From contig CAZFTJ010000001.1 of the NCBI GenBank assembly GCA_964521865.1, positions 186,001 to 250,000 of the forward strand: DNA of 64,000 nt, given 5' to 3'. The stretch comes from CAYSRJ01 sp964521865 (GTDB taxonomy: Bacteria > Spirochaetota > B62-G9 > DRHN01). The notes beneath the pieces were generated by a model. That model ran no database searches and was not told where the DNA came from. It was given only the letters and a program-made list of their open reading frames with translations. Shown here piece by piece: positions 42,368 to 50,712 of this stretch. Numbering within the stretch: the stretch's first letter is position 1; each line of letters starts with the position of its first letter. Made by a program: the position numbers and the translations under genes.

Positions 42368-43237
42368 ATGAAAGGAATAATCCTTGCCGGCGGAGCAGGC
42401 ACCAGGTTGTACCCCATCACAAATGTGGTGTGTAAACAGCTTCTCCCCGTGTACGACAAACCGATGATCTATTACCCGCTTTCAACGCTGATGCTCGCGG
42501 GCATCAGGGACATCCTCATCATATCGACGCCTGAAGACACACCGAAGTTTAAGGATCTTTTGGGGGATGGCTCTCGTTACGGGCTTTCCTTTTCATACGC
42601 GGTGCAGGATGCGCCGAACGGACTTGCCGAGGCGTTTATCATCGGTGAAGATTTCGTTGGAGACGACACCGTAAGCCTGATTCTCGGCGATAACATCTTT
42701 TACGGCCACAACCTGTTTGACCTTGTACGGGAGGCCTCGCAGCTGAAAGAGGGCGCGATCGTGTTCGGGTACTACGTGAGCGATCCCCAGCGATACGGGG
42801 TGGTGGAGTTTGACGAAAACATGAGGGCAGTATCGATTGAAGAGAAACCCGAAAAGCCGAAATCAAACTATGCAGTCGTCGGGCTCTACTTCTACGATAA
42901 TGAAGTGATCGATATTGCAAAATCGATAAACCCGTCCGGTCGCGGGGAGCTGGAGATTACAGACGTAAACAAGAGCTACCTCCGGAAAGGAACGCTCACC
43001 GTGCAGCTCATGGGCCGCGGGTATGCGTGGCTTGACACCGGGACGCACAACTCCCTGGTCGATGCGACGCAGTTTATTAAAACCATAGAAGACAGGCAGG
43101 GGCTTAAAATCGCCTGTATTGAAGAGGTTGCCTATAGAATGGGATATATCGATGCGAAACAGCTTGAAAGAATCGCACAGCCTCTTATAAAGTCGAGGTA
43201 CGGGGAGTATTTACTGAACTTGCTTCGCGTGGAGTAA
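42368..43237 (+). CDS. rfbA: Glucose-1-phosphate thymidylyltransferase
   Basis: Cytoplasmic enzyme of 289 residues that makes dTDP-glucose from dTTP and glucose 1-phosphate, the first step of dTDP-L-rhamnose synthesis. MKGIILAGGAGTRLYPITN is the nucleotidyl-binding signature; LPVYDKPMIYYPLSTLMLAG, SLILGDNIFYGH and YAWLDTGTHNSLVDAT are also typical of RfbA/RmlA. I use ATG 42368 with AGGAG seven bases upstream; a GTG two codons earlier is less likely. Its 3' end is partly duplicated 2.5 kb downstream, just before rfbC. It is separated from the other three rhamnose genes by three toxin-antitoxin-like genes. Confidence 0.96.
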   Translation: MKGIILAGGAGTRLYPITNVVCKQLLPVYDKPMIYYPLSTLMLAGIRDILIISTPEDTPKFKDLLGDGSRYGLSFSYAVQDAPNGLAEAFIIGEDFVGDDTVSLILGDNIFYGHNLFDLVREASQLKEGAIVFGYYVSDPQRYGVVEFDENMRAVSIEEKPEKPKSNYAVVGLYFYDNEVIDIAKSINPSGRGELEITDVNKSYLRKGTLTVQLMGRGYAWLDTGTHNSLVDATQFIKTIEDRQGLKIACIEEVAYRMGYIDAKQLERIAQPLIKSRYGEYLLNLLRVE

Positions 43238-43397
43238 TAGACAGCCTTTTATAAAGTAAAAGTTGATAGGGTAAAAAAAATTAACCATAATTTATGTATT
43301 GAAATTCCATATATTATTACAAATTTATGGATTAGTATGATGAAAACGAATATATGCCTTGGAGAATCTCTTAAAAACACCAGCGGAGGTATCGGTA

Positions 43398-43727
43398 ATG
43401 TTGATGGAATATATCGAAGAAGCTCTAAAAAAAGCTCATTATGAAATTATCGATGATACGGAACCTTTTTACGGAGAGGTAAAAGGGCTGAAGGGTGTTT
43501 GGGCAACAGGTAAAACGCTTGAAGAATGTAGAAATAATTTAAAAGAAGTAATAGAAGGGTGGATTATTGTCAGTCTTAAAAAGGGCTTACAAATACCGAA
43601 ACTGGGCAATATCGAGATAAACGAATCTCAAGAGGTTCCACTATATAGGAAGAAAATAGAAAAGTTGGTTTTCGAAGATGTTTATAAAGATAATAATGTT
43701 TTGACAAAACTGAGAAGCGTTTTATAA
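43398..43727 (+). CDS. HicB-like antitoxin without a neighbouring HicA
   Basis: Protein of about 109 residues starting at ATG 43398, eight bases after GGAGG. The HicB pattern is clear: AHYEIIDDTEPFYGEVKGLK, GVWATGKTLEECRNNLKEVI, EGWIIVSLKKGLQIPKLGN. The C-terminal part (VPLYRKKIEKLVFEDVYKDN) may contact DNA or a partner. No hicA follows: the next plus-strand bases are antisense to the nucleotidyltransferase-HEPN gene, whose last 46 bases overlap this gene tail to tail. It may be an orphan regulator or protect against the HicA at 38412. Confidence 0.8.
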   Translation: MLMEYIEEALKKAHYEIIDDTEPFYGEVKGLKGVWATGKTLEECRNNLKEVIEGWIIVSLKKGLQIPKLGNIEINESQEVPLYRKKIEKLVFEDVYKDNNVLTKLRSVL

Positions 43728-44530
43728 TCATGTTCCGATTCCTGAATAAAATATTTGATTCGTTTAAAGCGAAGATCAAGATACTCATGAGCAAGAATGT
43801 TTCGCAATTTCACAAATCGGGCAAGATTATCTGCAGTGCGGGTGTGAAACCCTTTAAGAAGTGATAAGTTCTTCAATACGTCATGATATGTTTGAGGGAT
43901 ACGTTTTTTTTCTGATGCAAGGAGAATTTTGGCAATATCAATTGAAGCATTGACAATATTTTCGACCCAGCGTTCCAGGTTCCTTCTTTTAGCAGACTCT
44001 CTTTCAAATGTCTCCTGAGTTATATTCTTGAAGTTGGGATACTCTTTAAGTTCTTCCTCAAGGAAATCTACTATTCGTAGAAGTCTTTCTCTATCTATTT
44101 CGGAAAGCGATCCGGAACGCTGTTTAATACGCCAAAAATCCTCCATAAAATCTCTGAAAGCGGTCGCTTCAGAACTGACGATTAAATAGTATCGCCAATA
44201 GAGCGAATGATTTTTAATAATAATAGGAATTCCTTCTTGAATAATTGTTGACGCGAGTGTAGATGGTGCACGGTTAAGTACGATCAAATCGGTATTTACT
44301 CCGGCTTTTTTTTCAATGGCTTCCCATAGAGTATCTTCTTCTGTATATTCCTTTGCCTCCTCCCATTCAACCTCCTTACCCGGTGGTTTGAAATAGACCG
44401 CCACATCAAGATCTGAGTCAAGAGTTTCCCGTTCTTTTGCGTATGAACCAAAAAGAAATGCCATTGATATATCAGGACGTTTTTTAACGTAGTCATGTAA
44501 TGATTTGATTAAATTGTCAAGATGTATCAT
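43682..44530 (-). CDS. Single-chain MntA-HepT fusion (nucleotidyltransferase plus HEPN toxin)
   Basis: One chain of 282 residues joins both halves of an MntA/HepT toxin-antitoxin pair. Residues ~20-105 are a minimal nucleotidyltransferase (LFGSYAKERETLDSDLDVAV: Gly28-Ser29, Asp40, Asp42; NTDLIVLNRAP). Residues ~120-282 are a HEPN/DUF86 helical domain with the exact R-x4-H-x-Y motif (RNILAHEY, about residues 243-250). In the Shewanella pair that tyrosine is AMPylated by MntA, which blocks the RNase. Here modification could be within one molecule. It is convergent with hicB (46-base overlap). The start at ATG 44530 lacks a strong ribosome site. A fused inactive relic is also possible. Confidence 0.85.
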   Translation of the reverse strand: MIHLDNLIKSLHDYVKKRPDISMAFLFGSYAKERETLDSDLDVAVYFKPPGKEVEWEEAKEYTEEDTLWEAIEKKAGVNTDLIVLNRAPSTLASTIIQEGIPIIIKNHSLYWRYYLIVSSEATAFRDFMEDFWRIKQRSGSLSEIDRERLLRIVDFLEEELKEYPNFKNITQETFERESAKRRNLERWVENIVNASIDIAKILLASEKKRIPQTYHDVLKNLSLLKGFHTRTADNLARFVKLRNILAHEYLDLRFKRIKYFIQESEHDYKTLLSFVKTLLSL

Positions 44531-44799
44531 TTTTTTATTTTATACCCCTTAATACATAAAATGCAAAATATTTACGTGCATGAAATGTAAATCCCATTAA
44601 ATTAATCAGTGAGAAAGCTTACAAAAAGAACAGCTTTATATCATTATAATTTAACTATTACCTTTATTATAAATATAATATATTATTCTAAAGATTTTGC
44701 TATTCACTGTTGGGAGGTTTGGTTCTGTATGGTAAGATTGAATACCGCGCCTGTTTACGATTTTATAACAGTATAAGATTTTTATTTTAGGGACAAATC

Positions 44800-45696
44800 A
44801 TGCTGAAAATGTTCTCAAAAAAGCATCTGATACGAGAGATTGAGTCAAAATTAGATAATTCTTCATTAAGTTTTACTATAACAGGTGTCATGTTATTTGG
44901 CTCAATTGCAAAAGGGTCGGGTGCTATTGATTCAGATATAGATGTTTTAATAATCGCAAACAACATCAATCCGAAACGTCAGAAGAGGGATTATGAGATA
45001 GCGGAAATCAAACATATTATCAGCGGGCGACCTCTTGACATAGTATTAATAACGTCTGAAGAAGCAGAGTCGAACTTTAAAAATCATAACCCGCTTTTTC
45101 TTGATATTGCGGAGGATGGTATAATCATTTTTGAGAGAGAACATTTTCTTTCGGATTTAATAGAGGAAACGAAAGAGTATATAAAAACAGGTGGAATTAA
45201 AAGGATAGATAATGGGTGGGAATTTCCAGTAAAGCGCGGTGTTCCGACATATTTATCAGAAGTCAGTAATAAAGATTTTTCAATTGCAATGATAAGAGAT
45301 GGAGAGAGAGATTTTATAATCACACAAAATCTGTTAAATGATAATTTTTATGATAAATCGGTATATCATTTTCAACAGGCGGTAGAGAAATTTATTAAAT
45401 CAATACTAATAGCGATTGGTATATTTCAGAAAACACATTTTGTCGGAGGGATACTCCGTGAAAGTGTGAAAGATAAACCTATTGAGGAAGAATGGAAGAA
45501 TAAGCTGAGTGATGCTGCAGAAATATCTGAAACGATTGAACCTGCTGTAAGTTTAAGCAGATATCCCGGGATTATTGGAAATAGGCTCTGGTTGCCCTAT
45601 GATGAATATGAGCGTAGTGATGCAGAGAATGCTATGAAAAAGGCTGAGGATGTAATGGCAACAGCAAAAAGTTTCTTTGAGTACTGGTTTCAATAA
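44800..45696 (+). CDS. Nucleotidyltransferase-HEPN fusion protein
   Basis: Protein of 298 residues. N-terminal nucleotidyltransferase: VMLFGSIAKGSGAIDSDIDV (Gly34-Ser35, Asp46, Asp48) with PLDIVLITSEE as the third-acid region. A middle linker (KTGGIKRIDNGWEFPVKRGV) leads to a C-terminal HEPN domain: AMIRDGERDFIITQNLLND, YDKSVYHFQQAVEKFIKSIL and SLSRYPGIIGNRLWLPYDEY. No R-x4-6-H motif is seen, unlike the neighbour at 43682. It lies 270 bases from that divergent neighbour, in AT-rich DNA. It could be a toxin-antitoxin fusion, or a nucleotidyltransferase that modifies another molecule. Confidence 0.82.
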   Translation: MLKMFSKKHLIREIESKLDNSSLSFTITGVMLFGSIAKGSGAIDSDIDVLIIANNINPKRQKRDYEIAEIKHIISGRPLDIVLITSEEAESNFKNHNPLFLDIAEDGIIIFEREHFLSDLIEETKEYIKTGGIKRIDNGWEFPVKRGVPTYLSEVSNKDFSIAMIRDGERDFIITQNLLNDNFYDKSVYHFQQAVEKFIKSILIAIGIFQKTHFVGGILRESVKDKPIEEEWKNKLSDAAEISETIEPAVSLSRYPGIIGNRLWLPYDEYERSDAENAMKKAEDVMATAKSFFEYWFQ

Positions 45697-45760
45697 GTAT
45701 TGGTAAAGCAGGCTATAGAAAAAATTTATCATAATGTATTTATTTCAATTCCATTACCAA

Positions 45761-45812
45761 TTATAAAATCGGGTACGGGGAGTATCTTTTGAACCTGCTG
45801 CACATGGAGTAA
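45761..45812 (+). pseudogene. Broken duplicate of the rfbA 3' end
   Basis: TTATAAAATCG, then GGTACGGGGAGTAT and GAACCTGCTGCACATGGAGT AA mirror the last 17 codons of rfbA (43185-43237) with one base missing after TCG and about ten substitutions. Read with the frameshift it gives Y-G-E-Y-L-L-N-L-L-H-M-E-stop against Y-G-E-Y-L-L-N-L-L-R-V-E-stop. The GGAG near its end now serves as the ribosome site of rfbC. The copy shows that rfbC formerly followed an rfbA end directly. Confidence 0.75.
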
Positions 45813-45816
45813 TTTG

Positions 45817-46305
45817 ATGGCATTTAAACGAGTAGAAATTTCCGGGGTCAAGATTGAAAAACTGATAAAAAATGTTGACGAAAGAGGGTTTCTTATAGAA
45901 ACCTTTCGACAGGACACCCTGCCCGATAATTTGAAGCCCCAGATGAGCTATGTCTCATACACGGAGCCGGGCATAGCACGCGGACCGCATGAGCATATCG
46001 AGCAAACCGATATATTCGCGTTTATCGGCCCGGGCAACTTCAGAATCCAACTGTGGGATAACAGGGAAAAAAGTAAAACATACGGTAATTCAATGATTTT
46101 TTTTGGAGGAGATGACAATCCCATTCTCGTTGTTGTTCCTCCGGGAGTTGTGCACGGATATAAAAATGTATCGCGATCAGTACGCGGAATGGTGCTTAAT
46201 TATCCCGACAGGCTTTTCAAAGGGCGAGGTAAAAGGGAGGCAGTCGACGAAGTGCGCCATGAAGATGCGGAGGACGAGTTTTATAAAGATTTCATGAGAC
46301 AGTAA
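45817..46305 (+). CDS. rfbC: dTDP-4-dehydrorhamnose 3,5-epimerase family protein
   Basis: Cupin-fold enzyme of 162 residues. Pattern of RmlC relatives: VEISGVKIEKLIKNVDERGF, ETFRQDTL, MSYVSYTEPGIARGPHEHIE (catalytic histidine region), FRIQLWDNREKSKTYGN, VVPPGVVHGYKNVSRSVRGM and LNYPDRLFKG. Slightly shorter than the ~180 residues of typical RmlC, and H-E-H in place of H-Y-Q, so it is a divergent member. Position with rfbA, rfbD and rfbB supports the rhamnose role (third step). Start ATG 45817, seven bases after GGAG. Confidence 0.85.
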   Translation: MAFKRVEISGVKIEKLIKNVDERGFLIETFRQDTLPDNLKPQMSYVSYTEPGIARGPHEHIEQTDIFAFIGPGNFRIQLWDNREKSKTYGNSMIFFGGDDNPILVVVPPGVVHGYKNVSRSVRGMVLNYPDRLFKGRGKREAVDEVRHEDAEDEFYKDFMRQ

Positions 46306-46328
46306 GGTTTAATTTCGGTAATTCAACT

Positions 46329-47207
46329 ATGATATGGCTTATTGGAAACAAAGGAATGCTTGGGAGTGATGTCGAGCTGCTCCTGAATGAAAACAGGTTT
46401 GATTATTTGTCCTCGGATATCGAAGTCGACATTACCCGGTATGAGCATTTAAGAGATTTCGTCTCCGATAAAAAAATCAACTGGATCATAAACTGCTCGG
46501 CCTACACAGCAGTTGACCAGGCAGAGGATGAACCCGACAAGGCGTTTCAAATCAACGCTGAGGGAGTATCAAATATTGCCAGAATAGCAAAAGAAAAAAA
46601 CACCGTCCTCATTCATATCTCAACAGACTACATATTCGACGGTGAAAAACAAGGCCCGTACACCGAAGAAGACGAACCGAATCCCACAGGCGTGTATGGC
46701 AAAAGCAAACACCAAGGCGAATTACATATACAAAACATCCTGAAACAGTATTATATCGTTCGAACGGCGTGGCTCTACGGCCTTCATGGAAATAACTTTG
46801 TCTACACAATGCTCAGACTTTTCAATGAAAAAGAAAGTCTCAAAGTCGTATCGGATCAGTGGGGAAGCCCCACCTATACAAAAGACCTTGCAGAGGCTAT
46901 AATAAAAATAGTTAACAACAAGAGCAACGATTACGGGATATATCATTTTACCAATGAAGGCAGGACGAACTGGTACGATTTCGCGAAGTCCATATATACA
47001 CGGGCAAAAGAAATCGGTATAATAACCAGGCATATAGATCTTCTACCTGTAACGACTGCGGAGTATCCGACGAAGGCCAAGAGGCCTCGAAATTCGTATC
47101 TATCAAAAGATAAAATCAAGTCAATTTTCGATATACACATTAATCGTTGGGAAGATGCATTGAATACTTTTTTAAATAAAGTGAAGTCGGCAGGTGTTGC
47201 TGTATGA
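46329..47207 (+). CDS. rfbD: dTDP-4-dehydrorhamnose reductase
   Basis: Short-chain reductase of 292 residues that performs the last step to dTDP-L-rhamnose with NAD(P)H. Landmarks: MIWLIGNKGMLGSDVELLL (nucleotide-binding, with G-x-x-G-x-x-G), WIINCSAYTAVDQAEDEPD, VLIHISTDYIFDGEKQGPYT, the catalytic pair in YGKSKHQGE, and VRTAWLYGLHGNNFVYTML. The end overlaps the next gene by four bases (ATGA), so it is coupled to rfbB. Confidence 0.95.
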   Translation: MIWLIGNKGMLGSDVELLLNENRFDYLSSDIEVDITRYEHLRDFVSDKKINWIINCSAYTAVDQAEDEPDKAFQINAEGVSNIARIAKEKNTVLIHISTDYIFDGEKQGPYTEEDEPNPTGVYGKSKHQGELHIQNILKQYYIVRTAWLYGLHGNNFVYTMLRLFNEKESLKVVSDQWGSPTYTKDLAEAIIKIVNNKSNDYGIYHFTNEGRTNWYDFAKSIYTRAKEIGIITRHIDLLPVTTAEYPTKAKRPRNSYLSKDKIKSIFDIHINRWEDALNTFLNKVKSAGVAV

Positions 47208-48289
47208 AAAAGAGAAAGCTGACGAATATTCTTGTTACCGGCGGTGCAGGATTTATCGGCTCGAATTTTATCAGGTACCTTTTCAAGAAAACCGATTTTA
47301 AGGGAGCCGTTGTCAATGCCGACAAACTAACGTATGCAGGAAACCTGCAAAACCTCGCGGATATCAACGACGAGTTCGTCGACACGAGGTATTTTTTTGA
47401 AAAGATCGATATATGCGACTACGAGGCGTTAAAAGGAGTGTTTGAGAAATACCGGATCGACACGGTCGTCCACTTTGCCGCTGAATCGCACGTCGACCGG
47501 TCGATATTCGGCCCACGGGAATTTATAAACACGAATATCATCGGCACCTTCAATCTTCTTGAAATTACGCGTGAAAACTGGGTACATCGTGACGATGTGC
47601 TTTTTCACCATGTCAGCACAGACGAAGTGTACGGGTCTCTTGACAAAGAGGGATTCTTCTATGAAACGACACCGTATGACCCTCACAGCCCCTATTCGGC
47701 GTCAAAAGCATCGTCGGACCATCTCGTCCGGTCCTATTTCCATACGTATGGATTACCGGTCACCCTCTCAAACTGTTCAAACAACTACGGCCCCTACCAG
47801 TTTCCCGAAAAGCTCATCCCTTTGATGATACTCAATATCCGCGACGAAAAACCTCTTCCCGTGTACGGCGACGGAAAAAACATCCGCGACTGGCTCTACG
47901 TGGAGGACCATGCATCTGCAGTCTGGAGCATTCTGAATAAAGGAAAACCAAGCGAAACATACAACATCGGCGGCGAAAACGAATGGCAAAATATCAAGCT
48001 TGTCAACGTGCTCTGCGAAAAAATGGCACGCGTCATCGGTAAAGAAAAGGATTACTATAAAAAGCTTATTACTTTCGTGAAGGACAGGCCGGGCCATGAT
48101 CGTCGCTATGCGATAAACTGTGATAAAATAAAAAAGGAGCTTGGCTGGAAACAGAGTGTTGATTTTGACGAAGGTCTCGATAGGACAATACACTGGTATT
48201 TAGATAATGAGGCCTGGATCCGCAACGTCCAGAGCGGCGCATACAGAAAGTGGATTGCACGGAATTATGAGAAAAGAAACATATCATAA
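47204..48289 (+). CDS. rfbB: dTDP-glucose 4,6-dehydratase
   Basis: NAD-containing dehydratase of 361 residues, second step of the rhamnose pathway (dTDP-glucose to the 4-keto-6-deoxy sugar). Landmarks: ILVTGGAGFIGSNFIRYLF, DTVVHFAAESHVDRSI, FHHVSTDEVYGSLD (catalytic Thr-Asp-Glu), the catalytic YSASKASSDH, and SNCSNNYGPYQFPEKLIPLM. It ends the rfbC-rfbD-rfbB operon; an AT-rich gap follows before the glycosyltransferase gene. Confidence 0.96.
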   Translation: MKKRKLTNILVTGGAGFIGSNFIRYLFKKTDFKGAVVNADKLTYAGNLQNLADINDEFVDTRYFFEKIDICDYEALKGVFEKYRIDTVVHFAAESHVDRSIFGPREFINTNIIGTFNLLEITRENWVHRDDVLFHHVSTDEVYGSLDKEGFFYETTPYDPHSPYSASKASSDHLVRSYFHTYGLPVTLSNCSNNYGPYQFPEKLIPLMILNIRDEKPLPVYGDGKNIRDWLYVEDHASAVWSILNKGKPSETYNIGGENEWQNIKLVNVLCEKMARVIGKEKDYYKKLITFVKDRPGHDRRYAINCDKIKKELGWKQSVDFDEGLDRTIHWYLDNEAWIRNVQSGAYRKWIARNYEKRNIS

Positions 48290-48350
48290 TTATTGTGTTG
48301 AATTAGGTATTTATTTTTACAAAGTACCATATTAATTACGACTAATAAAA

Positions 48351-49292
48351 ATGAAAAAAACGATTGATGTAATAATCCCTGTATATAATGAAGAAGAAAA
48401 TATTAAAAGTATATTTACTAATATCCACATTCAAATAAAAGAATTAAGGAGTTATAAATGGCAATATGTTTTTGTAAATGATGGCAGCACAGACAATTCA
48501 TTAAATATACTTAAAGATTTAGCCGTGAAAAATGAATCTGTAAAAATAATATCTTTGACAAGGAATTTCGGTAAAGAAATAGCTTTAACAGCGGGGCTTG
48601 ATTACTCTAATGCACATGCAATTATTTTTATCGATGCTGATTTACAGCATCCGCCTGGTTTAATACCGGAACTTGTTAAAAAATGGGAAAATGGAGCGTG
48701 TATTGTTTCTACATTGAGAAAAAGCATTCAAAAACAACCATTATTAAGAAGAATCGGATCAGCATTATTTTATTGGATTATTAACAAATTATCCGATGTT
48801 AAGTTTACGCCAAAAACAACAGACTTTAAATTAATTGATAAAAAGGTAATTGATATTCTAAAGGAGTTTACAGAAAGAAACAGAATGTTCAGAGGTCTAA
48901 TAGATTGGACTGGTTATAAATCAGAATACGTGGAGTTTGAAGCACCAAAAAGAAACAGGGGAGAAGCACAATACTCATACAGGAAATTAATCAATCTTGC
49001 CATTAATAGCATTACGTCGTTTTCACTTATCCCTCTTAAAATTGCAAGTTATTTAGGATTAATAATTTCTTTTACAAGTATTGTTTTACTTTTAATTATG
49101 ATCGTATTTCGGTTTATCTTAAAATCTTCTCTATTTTCTTCCTTATCTTTTGTGGTTGTTGGTAATACTATTTTAATTGGTATTGTACTTGTGAGTATGG
49201 GATTCATAGCTTTGTATATCGGACAAATACATTCCGAAGTAATTAACAGACCGCTGTACATAATAAAAGAGAAAATCAATATCAATGAATAA
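48351..49292 (+). CDS. Family 2 glycosyltransferase with C-terminal membrane helices (DPM/GtrB-like)
   Basis: Protein of 313 residues. The GT-A domain begins TIDVIIPVYNEEENIKSIFT and shows FVNDGSTDNSLNIL and IIFIDADLQHPPGLI (the metal-binding Asp-x-Asp). Two hydrophobic helices follow in the C-terminus (LGLIISFTSIVLLLIMIVF; TILIGIVLVSMGFIALYIG). This shape fits polyprenyl-phosphate sugar transferases such as DPM1 and GtrB, which load a sugar on the lipid carrier at the cytoplasmic face. Overlaps the flippase gene by eight bases. The codon use is distinctly AT-rich compared with rfbB just before. Confidence 0.88.
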   Translation: MKKTIDVIIPVYNEEENIKSIFTNIHIQIKELRSYKWQYVFVNDGSTDNSLNILKDLAVKNESVKIISLTRNFGKEIALTAGLDYSNAHAIIFIDADLQHPPGLIPELVKKWENGACIVSTLRKSIQKQPLLRRIGSALFYWIINKLSDVKFTPKTTDFKLIDKKVIDILKEFTERNRMFRGLIDWTGYKSEYVEFEAPKRNRGEAQYSYRKLINLAINSITSFSLIPLKIASYLGLIISFTSIVLLLIMIVFRFILKSSLFSSLSFVVVGNTILIGIVLVSMGFIALYIGQIHSEVINRPLYIIKEKININE

Positions 49293-50565
49293 TTTAAAAA
49301 CATTTATATCAAATTTGATGAAGGATAAATTCATCAAAACGAGCGGCCTCTTTTTTATAGCCACGATGATTTCTAATATTATCAATTATCTTTTTCAGAT
49401 AACAATGGGAAGAATGCTTCCTGTAGAGCATTATGGTGAAATGAACAGCCTTTTCTCTATTTCCATGCTTCTTTCTATGATGTTTGTTCCAGCCACCAAT
49501 TATTTTTCAAGAAATACTGCACATTTTTTTGCGCTTCAAGAAAATGGTAAAATACATTCGCTTTTTATTTTCGCTTATTCGAAATTTGGTATAGTTTTTG
49601 TTGCATTTATCCTTTTAATATCCTCACTGTCATATCTAATTAGTAAATATATCCATACAGACACTTTTTTAGTTGTCCTAATTTTTATATTTGGGATAAT
49701 ATCAGTTTCAAATGTAATAAATAATGGTATTATTCAGGGTTTGCATAATTTTAAATTATTATCATTAATAATCATTTTATTATCCTTTTCTAAATATATT
49801 TTCAGCTTAATATTCGTATTTATAAATCTTGAAGTTTATGGCGTGTTATATGGTACTCTTTTAAGCGGCATATTCGTTGGGTTGTTCTCTTTCTTCAGTA
49901 TAAAAAATCGCTATATTAATAGATGGGAAAAAGAAGAAATCACAATTACCAAGGCTTCTATTATTAATTATTTATTACCAATGATATTGGCTAATGTATT
50001 ATTCGGAGGACTGACACAGTGTGATCTTGTTCTTGTGAAACATTTTTTTTCTCCTTATGATGCCGGGATTTATGCTTCTGCAGCGGTAATTGGGAAAGCA
50101 GTTATGTATTTACCGGGAGCTATGGTGTTTTCTCTTTTTCCTATGGTTAGTGCAGAAAACGCTAAGAATAAAAGAACCCTTCATTTGCTATTCAAAGCAT
50201 TATCAATGAATACTGTATTAGCAGGTTTTGGCGTGATTATATTGTTAACTATGCCGGATTTGATAGTGAAAATATTATTTGGTCCTAAATACATACCTGC
50301 TGTTAGTATAGTCGGTTTTTTTTCATTAGTCATGTTCTTCATGGGTTTGATTTTGATTTTTATGAATTATTTTCTTGCTCTTGGCGAAGTAAGATTTGTA
50401 TTTGCACTTTTAGGTTCATTAATCATTGAGATTGGTGGTATATATTTTTTTCACACTGAGTTAAAACAAGTGCTTTTCCTTATGCTTATTGCTGGTATTT
50501 TTTCTTGTATAATTTTTGTGGGTTTTGTTTTTTGGGAAAACAAAAGGTTAATTCAAAAGGTTTGA
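49285..50565 (+). CDS. Oligosaccharide flippase (Wzx-like, MOP superfamily)
   Basis: Membrane protein of 426 residues with about twelve hydrophobic segments. The N-terminus SGLFFIATMISNIINYLFQI with MGRMLPVEHYGEMNSLFSIS is the typical start of polysaccharide flippases (a G-R-x-L-x-x-x-x-Y-G motif), and IYASAAVIGKAVMYLPGAM is typical of the second half. It should move lipid-linked oligosaccharide units across the inner membrane. It overlaps the glycosyltransferase gene and is the last gene before the convergent minus-strand cluster. Confidence 0.87.
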   Translation: MNNLKTFISNLMKDKFIKTSGLFFIATMISNIINYLFQITMGRMLPVEHYGEMNSLFSISMLLSMMFVPATNYFSRNTAHFFALQENGKIHSLFIFAYSKFGIVFVAFILLISSLSYLISKYIHTDTFLVVLIFIFGIISVSNVINNGIIQGLHNFKLLSLIIILLSFSKYIFSLIFVFINLEVYGVLYGTLLSGIFVGLFSFFSIKNRYINRWEKEEITITKASIINYLLPMILANVLFGGLTQCDLVLVKHFFSPYDAGIYASAAVIGKAVMYLPGAMVFSLFPMVSAENAKNKRTLHLLFKALSMNTVLAGFGVIILLTMPDLIVKILFGPKYIPAVSIVGFFSLVMFFMGLILIFMNYFLALGEVRFVFALLGSLIIEIGGIYFFHTELKQVLFLMLIAGIFSCIIFVGFVFWENKRLIQKV

Positions 50566-50712
50566 AAATATGCCATTGGTGTCTAAAATGATCCCATCCA
50601 TCGAAAGGGTGTGCTTTATGTGTCACTGTAATAACAGCTTTATATTTATTGGCCCTTCAGCGCGTTTTTTTGGGTGACCCGGCTCAACTTAGAGCTGTAT
50701 AATTCTTCTTCT

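Noticed and set aside
43730..43862. Short plus-strand frame after the lone hicB, considered as a possible hicA
   Set aside because: It lacks the HicA histidine and P-x-H patterns and is fully antisense to the nucleotidyltransferase-HEPN gene.
50566..50712. Possible insertion-sequence end between the flippase and the 802-residue protein
   Set aside because: A short string there looks like a transposon end, but no inverted partner or transposase piece was found nearby.
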